The notes beneath the pieces were generated by a model. That model was given only the letters and a program-made list of their open reading frames with translations, did no database searches and was not told the DNA's origin. Below, one piece after another: positions 33,265-42,879 of a stretch of DNA of 64,000 nucleotides (its first letter is position 1; every line of letters starts with the position of its first letter). The translations under genes were made by a program, and so were the position numbers. The DNA is from Gautieria morchelliformis. Its lineage: Eukaryota > Basidiomycota > Agaricomycetes > Gomphales > Gomphaceae. The DNA is taken from NCBI GenBank assembly GCA_015179125.1, contig WHVA01000204.1, forward strand, positions 1 to 64,000, written 5' to 3'.

Positions 33265-36200
33265 ATATACTCTAATCAAATCCTTCTCCGGCATATGGCT
33301 CTCTATCCTTTTCAGCTCCTCAATAGTATATAGAAGGCTACATTGGCCGGGTGGGTTGGGTTCAATGACTACCATCATCTTGAAGGGTTCGGAAACGGGC
33401 ACATCACTGAGAAGTGCAGTGATAGTCGGAGTGTATGATGAAACCACATAGTGGGAAACACAACACTGCGACTCCCAAGCACTGTACATTCCTGCTGCAT
33501 GTATTGGAAGGAAAGTAAAAGGCCCAGTGGGGCACCACCACAAGTTGGGTAATGTATCAGATTTCTGCAACTAGGGATGAGCTCAAGTATAGCAAAACAG
33601 TGGTGAGATGAGACACAACGGACCTCTAAACCAAGAGAGTGAAAAACAGGTCTTACCACTGACAGCCACAGCACAGCTAAGGCCATTTGGAAGTCGTTAT
33701 ACTCATGATTGGTTTGAACTTGTCTCATGCCTTGGCTCCCCAAACTCGTCAGGTCTTGGTGGCCTGGCGCAGTGGCAATTTGCATGAGATCCACGAGTAC
33801 AGTTACATTAGCAAAAGTCAGTGCCAGCGGCACATGCTGGACGCCATTCAACGATGTGCATATTAATGCAGCACAACCAGCCTCGCTCGCATTGAGGATG
33901 GCCACAGGTCCCTCAACCACTGCACCCAGCAGCGTGGAGATTTGTCGTGGGCGCAAAAAATCTTCAAAACCCTTCAACTGGCGCACCTCTTCCAGAGTTG
34001 CCAGCCATTTGTCGTTGAGACAACGTAACCGAACTGCCTCGCGCTCCATTGACATCCTTTGCTGTGATTTATCGGACATGTCCCGTGACACAACCCGAAA
34101 CGAGCCCTGTTCAAGCGTGAGTGAAATGTCTCTTAGTGTTTCCTCAAGCCCTGGTGCTACTTCACGAAGGTCAGTCATCGGTGTACGAAGCTGCAGGGCC
34201 TGCGACCAAGACACTGCACGGCCTTCTTCGAGTAACTCGACTGCTCTCTCAAATTGACCAGATTCAATTGCACAGGCAGCGGCCGCACAAGCCAAGCCAT
34301 CAGTACCCGATGTCAAGCCTTGCTGGCGTGAGGACAAATCCAGGCTTAGCATGGCCAGACGGGGTAGAAGCTCGATTGCAGCTTGATATGCATCCAAAGC
34401 TGAATCATGACTAGAATCTGCATGACGTGCCCATTCCCTGGCTGCACGGAAGCGTTGAGATGTAGGAGCAGTCTCACATGCCACTGCTTTCCGAAATGCA
34501 TCCATGGCACTTTGGAGATCTCCTAAGTCATTAAAATGGGTGTATGCTGTCATAAACATATTCCCGAGGTTTGATGAATATCCGCAGGTTAAGGGATGAC
34601 CAGCTGCAAGTAAACCTAATGCATCTTGAAGGAGTAAAATCGCCTTCTCCAGGTCTTCCTGTCGACCGGACTTCTCAAACCGTGTCGAGAGCGCATTTGC
34701 GATGTTGTTGAGGGAGGAGGATCGACCAGGATGTGGTGCTGGTCGCAGCTCGAGTGCTTCTCGATGGAATGAAATTGCCTCCTCCAGGTCTTCCTGTCGA
34801 CCGGACTGCCTAAACCGTGTCGAGAGCGCAGTTGCGATGTTGTTGAGGGAGGAGGATTGGAGAGGGTGCGGTGCAGGTCGCAGCTCGAGTGCTTCCCGAT
34901 GCAATGAAATCGCCTCATCCAGGTCTTCCTGTCTACCGGACTGCTCAAACCGTGCCTTGAGCACAGTTGCGATGTTGTTGAGGATGGTGAATCGGAGAGG
35001 ATGCGGTGCAGGTCGCAACTCAAGTGCTTCTCGATGCAATGAAATCGCCTCCTCCAGGTCTTCCTGTCGACCGGACTGCTCAAACCGTGTCTTGAGCGCA
35101 GCTGCGATGTTGTTGAGGGAGGATGATCGATCAGGATGTGGTGCTGGTCGCAGCTCGAGTGCTTCTCGATGCAATGAAATCGCCTCTTCCAGGTCTTCCT
35201 GTCGACCGGACTGCTCAAACCGTGTCTTGAGCGTAGCTGCGATGTTGTTGAGGGAGGTGGATCGATCAGGATGTGGTGCTGGTCGCAACTCGAGTGCTTC
35301 TCGATGCAATGAAATCGCCTCCTCCAGGTCTTCGTATCGACCAGACTGCCTAAACCGTGTCGAGAGCGCAGCTGCGATGTTGTTGAGGGAGGTGGATCGA
35401 TCAGGATGTAGTGCTGGTCGCAGCTCGAGTGCTTCTCGATGCAATGAAATCGCCTCCTCCAGGTCTTCGTATCGACCAGACTGCCTAAACCGTGTCGAGA
35501 GTGCAGCTGCGATGTTGTTGAGGGAGGTGGATCGATCAGGAGTGGTGCTGGTCGCAGCTCAAGTGCTTCTCGATGCAATGAAATCGCCTCCTCCAGGTCT
35601 TCATGTCGGCCAGACTGCCTAAACCGTGTCGAGAGCGCAGTGGCGATGTTGTTGAGGGAGGAGGATCGACCAGGATGTGGTGCTGGTCGCAGCTCGAGTG
35701 CTTCTCGATGCAACAAAATCGCCGCCTCCAGGTCTCCCTGTCGACCGGACTGCCTAAACCGTGTCGAGAGCGCAGCTGCGATGTTGTTAAGGGAGGATGA
35801 TCGATCAGGATGTGGTGCTGGTCGCAGCTCGAGTGCTTCTCGATGCAATGAAATTGCCTCCCGACCCAATGTCTCAAATCGTATTGCTGGTGCGTCAGGA
35901 TGTAGATCACATGCACCCAATGCAGTGTTTGGCATGGACGCCCGGGATTGGAAAGAAGTGGGGTCATTACCTTGCAGAAGGGGGGAACCGAAGCTCATGC
36001 TCCTATTATGCTGGGAATGTGGTGGCACGTCAGTGCCAGTGCCAGCTTGTGACAGGTCAACCAGAGAAGCGACTTCTGAAAACACATGTTGCATTGACGG
36101 TCGCAGCTCAGGTTCATTGTGCCAACACTTTTGACATATTCCCCAAACGTCATCGGCTATGCCTGGATCTCGAGGCCGTGACGGGATGTGGCCTTGGGTG

Positions 36201-37527
36201 ATGCGACATATCACGGCTGCATCATTTGTCACCTCATTGTAGGGTACATGCCCGGACACAATCTCCTGGAATTATTGTGTCAGATAGAAAATCACAAAAC
36301 GAGACTGAACTTACCAAGACAGTCATTCCGTAGGCCCAAACATCACTCTTTGTGTTGACAATTTCAATATCACCATTAAGAAGTTCCGGTGACATCCAGC
36401 GCACAGAACCAGTAACGTCAGCCGTGGTGGACATTCCCTTGAGCATGAGGACTTTGGAAAGCCCAAAGTCACTCAAGCATGGCCTACCAGAGTCCAACAC
36501 CAATACATTGTTCTACAGACTGGGTCAGATTAGACTGTCTTCAAATTGTACGGCCTGGCTCACTCCTCGAAGGTCACCATGGATAATGGCAGGATTTTGT
36601 GCATGCAGATATAACAGTCCTTCTGCTACATCAAGCAACTAGCAACAGATAAGTGTAGTAAGATTGCTATCCCTGAGATAAACTCACAACTTTGAGGCGG
36701 ACCGTCTCTGGCCGACTCTTAAGGTACGTATTGAGAGTTCCGTTCGACATCCAGGGCGCTACCAATGATGGTAGGTTGTTACCTTTGCCACAGGGGAAGT
36801 CATAAGTGAAGCCGAGGCATCTAAGCACAAGGGGGTGTTGGGCCTGCGTCCAAGCTGTATATTCACGCCACAGTCGCTGGCGTCTTTGTTACTTGAAGGT
36901 CCACAGTGGGATCACAGCTTCTCACCTTGAGAAGCTTGTCCTCGTCATCACCATTGCCAGGAAACACCCTAATAGTCTTTATAGCCACCTTCTGATCGCC
37001 AAATTGACCTTCCCATATGTCTGCAAACCCACCACCTCCCGATGGATGACTCCGGAGACGAGTGATGCGACCATCAAGACACCATTTTGAGCTTTTCTTA
37101 AATACATCCAGGGTGACGACGTTATGATGGACGTCTTCAGAATCCCGAGGTGGTATCAGGGACAGCACCAACTCGAGAAGTGGATTATTACCTTGCGCAT
37201 GAGAGACATCGAACATCTCGCTGGTGAGTTGGGAACCAGGCACGATGCCAGTGCTAGTACTTGTTCCCGCTATGAACTGCAAGAACTGCGAGAACATTGT
37301 CAGACGTTGTTCTTGTAGAGATTCGAGGGTAGTCGCAGTAGGAACTAAAGCGCCAGGATGAAAAACGCGATTTTCAACTTTTCAACTTCCGCCATATAAG
37401 TACATAAAAATACCTGAGTGCCACTGCATCTGCCACCCGTATCCATATGACAGGGGAACGGCGCCGCGTCTGGAGGGAGATGTTGATGGTGAGTGGCCTC
37501 ACTAGCACTGCCAGGCTCTCCTGCCAT
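33265..37527 (-). pseudogene. Kinase-TPR-CHAT (NLR-like) protein gene, one frameshift, 3' truncated
   Basis: Exons on the minus strand are: ~37340-36926 (Gly-loop GGGGFADIWEGQFGDQKVAI), 36876-36688, 36638-36564 (catalytic loop HGDLRG), 36512-36315 (NNVLVLD, DFGLSK, SVRWMSPELL, SDVWAYGM), 36265-33624 and 33570-33265, with introns of 49-53 bp. The kinase is of the tyrosine-kinase-like fungal type, with HGDLRG in place of HRDLK. Nine TPR-like repeats of 45 residues follow (ALELRPAPHPDRSSSLNNIA). A linker comes next, then the N-terminal part of a CHAT protease domain (AGCAALICTSLNGVQHVPLA, LWWCPTGPFTFLPIHAAG with the candidate catalytic His). The repeat unit near 35541 is one base short (134 instead of 135), which splits the frame. 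The CHAT domain ends at 33265 before its catalytic Cys region. The N-terminus upstream of 37340 is uncertain (a possible start is at 37527). CHAT proteins with TPR sensors are proposed cell-death or recognition proteins in fungi. Confidence 0.82.
34740..35850 (-). repeat. Nine tandem 135 bp TPR-coding repeats
   Basis: The phrase CAGCTCGAGTGCTTCTCGATG (plus strand) or close variants recurs at steps of 135 bp from about 34749 to 35829, and once at 134 bp. Neighbouring units are nearly identical, which points to recent expansion or homogenisation. Open frames on the opposite strand across this block are by-products of the repeat. Confidence 0.9.
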
Positions 37528-38836
37528 ATCGCAATTATCCTCCCCTGACTCCCCTTGAAGTTACTATGTATTTCAGGGAGTTGCGCTGCCGCTGATACTC
37601 AGTGTTCATGCACAAGTACAACTGCGGTCTTGGCGTGCAGAGTCGACACGAAACAAACAGCAATGCACGAATGGCACAAATATGAATGCGGAGAGGCCAT
37701 TTTTTTCAAATTTTATAACGGCATCTCCTTCTGCATAAATGCCTATCGAATCTGATCATGACATTACCCAAGCACCCCGGGCCCTCAGCTGCGATGTTTT
37801 CAGAACACTTCTTAGCACGTCTAATGTCTCCTCCGCTTCAAAGGCAACAGGTGCCACTCTCTCTCGGCTGCGCAGCCAGATTTTCCCTTGCCTGCTTCTT
37901 CCCCTTCACCCTAGACTGACTGGTGACATGTTCCCTTTTGGTATTCTAAGCCATATCCTACCCGTTTACACGTCTGTATCCCACGGTTATCATTCATCTT
38001 ATATGGCACTTCTACCGTTCACCCATTTCTAGGTCTCTCTCTACTCAGCTGGACACTATCACATATCCAGATGAGATGTTGCCATACTAACCCCAGGTTG
38101 CTCGCCTTGGGAGATTGGTTGGGGCTAGAATGCTGGTAATGGTTTTATCAACTGATGCGCACGGTATCGAAAACTGGATATTAGTTAATATATGGGGAAG
38201 CCTAGGATTATTAATCAGTTGGAGACTACAAAGCAGATCTATCTTGCGGGTTATGTCACCGAGGAGACCCCCTTGAGGTCTAAGGCCAAGCAAATGCACG
38301 GCGGCCCCCACAGTTAGCTACCATTGTTCCGCTCGAAGATCAAGTCTTTCTTGGCAATACCTTCTCGTTCTGAGCTGCTGCGCGTAACCAACCACATCGG
38401 AAACTTCCAATCAGGGCTCGCCACCAGATTGGATTTGCTAATCATATTGTCCTCATATAACAATACAAATAGCTACTCCAGAGATGGTATTTGTGAATTC
38501 GCGCGCCTGTAATGTGATGCCTTCAACAGCGTTGAATCCGAGGGCCCTTTCATCATTATTTCCCTGCTGCAGGCCCAGCATCGATTGCTGGGTGTTCGAC
38601 ATCGCGAACGCAGCATGCAGACGTATTGTGATACTCATACTGGCGCAGCCAATGTGATTGCATGGAGGCGTACGATCGCGGGGCCGAAGAGATCATACGT
38701 TATATGATATTCTAGTGTCCCTGCCAAACGATTTGGAGTAAATTATACAAATGAGAATTGAAATGTGCAGCGCACAAGTATCCAAATCATCCCAGTTGCT
38801 TGTTCCATATAGTTGTTTATAATCTGGTATCCCTGT
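37528..38836. other. 1.3 kb without a recognised gene
   Basis: Short frames at 37739-38032 (plus) and 38453-38638 (minus, MSITIRLHAAFAMSNTQQSM) have no domain. The region separates two minus-strand genes and should contain the promoter of the kinase-TPR-CHAT gene. Confidence 0.4.
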
Positions 38837-40041
38837 TCAATTCTTCGCCAAAACCGCAAGATCCCCAATGGATCCTGTAACAAAGTCTGGAATTCTATCC
38901 GCATTGACATCTGTGAGCTCCCCTTCCGAGGTTACACCAGTGAGCACGAGCAGTGTGCCTACACCGCCGTTCTTTCCGAACAAGATGTCAGTATCTAGTC
39001 GGTCGCCGACCATTATTGTGCGAGAGGGGTCGAACAGATGTCTACAAGGTAACAGGAAGGCAGGGGTGGAACATGATGAGTCAAGGAAAGCGAATCTCTT
39101 AATGGGAAAGGTTACTTAGCACGGATGCAATCAAGCATCGTCTTATTCGGCTTTCCGATGCTGGTTGGGGCGCGATCCAGGGTGTATCGCAGTGGCGCTA
39201 TAATGCTTCCGGCGCCTGGAAGTATGCCATCCCCTGCAGGGTATGTGCTGTAATTTTGACAATGAAGTTACATCCGTTCGTTGTCAAGCAGGATAACTCA
39301 CGCATCTTCGTTGGTGGCAAGGAAAAGACGGCCTTCGTTGCGAGTAAGGTACTGATAGGCTTTAGAGTACTTGGTGTAGTTCATAGACGTATCAAGTCCG
39401 CATGGGACAGCACCAACTGATGGGTCTAAAACAAATGACTTCAGGGAGAAAGGCCCTAGAGTGTTGTCTGCAGGGTCCTGGACGTGACCGCCGACAACTC
39501 AGCAGTGATAAGGTAGCCATGGAATTGTGGAGGCGCACCGTTCCACCAACATGTTGTATTCCCTCCTCGCGCAACTCGTGTTCTAGGCCAGATTCCCCGA
39601 TAACATATACCTTCTTATCCTTAGGTAACTTCACCACAGAAGAAAGATACACGGCTGAAGTCAGAATTAGAACAGTATGGACAAAAGCTCAAGATTTCAG
39701 CCAACCAGAAGCATATGCAGAACCAAAAATTTCATTCTGTCGCGCCTGGTTGGAGTTGGGTCTCATCCCACCACAACGCGCACACGGTGGCACCACATCG
39801 GCCTGCACGCCTAGTTTATCAAATTTCTCCTTATAGCTCTGTCGCGACTTTGTTGCATTATTCGTGACGAATATGATATTCTTCTCTAGCGCACACCATG
39901 AGCCGCGTTTGCCACGCATCGCAAAGACACGCACTCTGGGCCCGAAGATATCTCAAGACGTCGACGGCGCCCTCAATGAGCCGATCACCATGCCAGAGGA
40001 CGCCGTCACAGTCGAACATCCATGTATCAATGGGGATCAAC
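38837..40041 (-). CDS. HAD-family phosphatase, PHO13 / 4-nitrophenylphosphatase type
   Basis: The multi-exon gene reads in order: [20 protein letters not shown] (nucleophile motif DCDGV), [20 protein letters not shown] (motif II), [99 protein letters not shown] (motif III Lys), [19 protein letters not shown] (motif IV) and [10 protein letters not shown] at the end. All four HAD motifs and the C2 cap are present. These enzymes are Mg-dependent phosphatases that remove side-product metabolites such as 2-phosphoglycolate. Introns of ~50 bp keep the frame wherever checked; one exon joint near 39800 is uncertain. The 5' end is unusual: 10-20 expected residues before DTWMFD are missing, because a hAT-like terminus begins at 40042. 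The gene may be 5'-truncated. Confidence 0.85.
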
Positions 40042-41030
40042 TAGGGCTGCACACCGTCCGTATTACGGCTACGGCCGTATAATCCACGGTAAGTTTACGG
40101 ATACGGCAGGCCGTATACCGTCCATATAATCAATACCCCACCCCCTCTGACGGTACGGTACGGGTACCGTACCGTCCGTATTACGGTTGACGGATCTATT
40201 TGAGCATGGTAAATTTAGAATACAAGGTCTACGGGAGATTCTCACTGACGCTAGGACAGTCCCGTATGTACCTTGGCATTTGGAAGATCACGGGGTCGTT
40301 CCGATATCTACACAAGGACGAAAGCCTACACCCAGGTCATGCTCGAAGACATCTCAAGTTCAGGGGACTCACATGATTGTATCGATAGCATATGCAGGAT
40401 TTCTGAGCTGCTCCCTCGGGGTAGTCTAGTCGCATCGTGTCTCAGCTTCGACAGCCTATCTCTCTCCCTCTAACCCTTCCTCATTTAATCCTTCCAGAAA
40501 CGCGGCAGATCGTTTTCCTTCAGATTAATTGCCTTCGATTTCCTGGTGGTTAAAAGGTTTTGACACCCAGCCCTTGTACCTATGTCTGCTTGTGATCAAA
40601 ATTCCATTTTTACAATTGGAAATTGTCATCGATCCTGGGGTCGCGTGCGGAAACGTCGGGCTGTCTACATGGGTCAACGATCATGCATATAATTTCATAC
40701 CTTACCAGCGAGTCACGTCCCCTCTCCCCGCCCAATCATGCGTTCCCACCACCTACACTCTGTGTGCCCAGCGCGGTCGCGCGTTCCCCAACACTTAAAG
40801 TAGGTCTGCAAGGCGCTAGAATATCACAGAGTCGAGAGTCTTCTGCGAGATCATAAGCTTCAGCTACCTACTCTCTGTAAGGCTATTGGAATGCATAACA
40901 TGCCTTGTTCGTACCGAACGTAAGAATACAACTAGTGGTGCTAGTATCGATAGAGCTTGAATGCATGGACAGCGGCAGGACCATAACACCAAGCACCGTC
41001 CGATTAATAACCTAATTGAGTGGTCGTGAC

Positions 41031-41160
41031 TGGACATGGAGTTCCCGAGTGATAAAGGCGACTGTATGCCCAGAGCCCAGTCACTATCTTAAACCGTTTA
41101 AGATAGTTACTGGGCTCTGAGCGTATGGCCACCTTTGTCACTCAGGAACACCATGTCACA
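41031..41160. repeat. 130 bp near-perfect palindrome
   Basis: The left half (from TGGACATGGAGTTCC) is the reverse complement of the right half (to GGAACACCATGTCACA), with about six to eight mismatches. The central 24 bp per arm (CAGAGCCCAGT..ACTATCTTAAAC) are almost identical. The spacer is only a few bases. It is a MITE-like hairpin inside the TACGG-rich region. Confidence 0.85.
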
Positions 41161-41974
41161 GTTAAACCTAGTTAGAATGAACAGGAATGCCGTGTTGCTT
41201 AATTATCACAAGCATTGGCGTGCATGGGGTTGGTCGTGGGTTGAAGGAAAATGGAGTTGGATCAAATGTTGAGATCATGTCGATGTCGATCTGGCTGTTG
41301 AGTTACAAGCGCCCAAATCGTTATTGAGGCATTGGTCGGGCGGCTAAGTTATGTCGCCGTACATACCGTATACGGCCGTATTTTTACGGTATCATACCAC
41401 ACCGTACCGTACTATCGGGTACCAGGAGTTTGAAAATTGCATAAAACTGCTTACTGCACCGGAATGCCAGTCTAGGCAGACCTGAAAAGTGGATGGATTA
41501 TAAACTACAAATGTTATTTTGTTCTCTGTAAGGTTCTCTTAATTTTTAAGGGAGCCCTGCGTAGCAGAAGCCGCTGTACAGGACTTTGAACACGATGCCG
41601 TGCGATTTCGTCACAAACCATCACGTTCTGTCACCATTGGGTCACACATTGCCGTCTCTTTCGGCTAGGAGTGCCGTCACGGCTAGGGATGGACTGTTGG
41701 AGTTTGTAATCTTCGCTGTATTTTGTGGGGCGCGCTCGGCGCCTAATAAGACCAAGCCGTTCTTTCCTACTGCGACCACCCCATAAACTTCTACATGCAC
41801 ACCGTGCCGTACATCCACGGCTGTACGGTGCCGTATTACGGCCACGGCACCCGTACCGTCAAGGCTCGGTGTGCTGTGCCGACGGTATGGTATACGGTAC
41901 AGTTTGACACCGTATATACCGTACATGTTAGCAACTTAGGGGCTATGGCAGGGAAGGTTCGGTAGAGTTCTTAG

Positions 41975-42140
41975 AAAGCTAGAATCAAATACACTCTCTC
42001 AGTGAATTTATTGTCACTGATATATTAATACAATACATAGAATCAAATACACTACATGATTTTCAGTCAACATGCTATGTAAATATGAAAGATACTACTC
42101 GCCTCTCTCAGTGAATTTATTGTCACTGAGAGAGGAGTAC
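41975..42140. repeat. Duplicated short palindrome (CTCTCAGTGAATTTATTGTCAC)
   Basis: The string CTCTCAGTGAATTTATTG followed by TCACTGA occurs at about 41996 and again at about 42108; each is self-complementary (CTCTCAGTGA / TCACTGAGAG). AGAATCAAATACACT also occurs twice (41980 and 42041). This suggests a tandem duplication of a ~60-110 bp unit. Confidence 0.7.
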
Positions 42141-42879
42141 AATCCTGTCTCAGAAGGCATATACATGCACCCGGCCCTTTAGCGCCCAAGGGCTCACGCG
42201 TCGAAGTCATTTTAAACTCCGCTGGGTGCAGCCGCCTGTGAAAATAGGAATAACAGAATGAAATGGAGAGATAGGGAGTGACCCGAAAATTTCGAAAATA
42301 ATCAGAGAAATGAATGCATGGTACAAGAACAATGTGAGAAAGAATTGGAACACCATACAGTAAATCGAACATATTATGCTTGATTTTGGTGCAGGAGCAT
42401 AAATGCACCCAACAGTACAAATACGGCCGTGTACGGTATGTACGGTATGTATACGGCATGCATCGGTAAACACCGAAAATGTGTTAGCCGAGCCAAAAAC
42501 ACAGCGCCTGACGGGCGCTACTGCTGGCACGTACACATCGGACATGCCTAATTAGTCTGCATAGGCTGACATAAAGCGCAGCTACCTGTGTAGGCCGCAT
42601 AGGCGAGCATACTAATATAATGAAATGTCATAGTCTATGCGGATCGGTCACTAACTGATCTTCCAATAGCCCCACCGTATAATATTGCCGTCAACCGTAA
42701 TACGGCCGGTATGGTGCCATACCATACCGTCAGAGGGGAGAGGTCTTGATCATATGGACGGTGTGCATCCCTAGTCACGGCACACCATTAGAGTAGTGTC
42801 CAGTACAGTACATTATAGAAGTATGCTACTTACTGTACATGAGGAAGTAAGTAGTACACTACATATTGATACATGTACT

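Larger units (their letters stand above)
40042..42773. mobile_element. hAT-like non-autonomous element or cluster with TACGG-rich arms
   Basis: TAGGGCTGCACACCG at 40042-40056 and the inverse of TAGGGATGCACACCG at 42759-42773 are facing terminal repeats of hAT style. Blocks dense in ACGGTA/TACCGT words lie at 40060-40200, 41360-41420, 41800-41935, 42420-42450 and 42670-42730, as subterminal repeats or as ends of further nested copies. The expected 8 bp duplication is not seen (GGATCAAC left, GTCACGGC right), so the two ends may belong to different insertions. No transposase was found. Confidence 0.6.

Noticed and set aside
34702-35622. 306-residue plus-strand open frame of SSASRCNEIASSRSSCRPDC repeats
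   Set aside because: It is the reverse strand of the TPR-coding 135 bp repeat; the minus strand gives a true TPR array continuous with the kinase and CHAT parts.
35536-36259. Long minus-strand frame with repeated RRRFHCIEKHSSCDQH text as a separate gene
   Set aside because: It is the TPR array read out of frame after the one-base deletion.
40042-42773. Centromeric or telomeric satellite
   Set aside because: TACGG words are clustered at the ends and in blocks with transposon-type termini, not in a regular tandem array.
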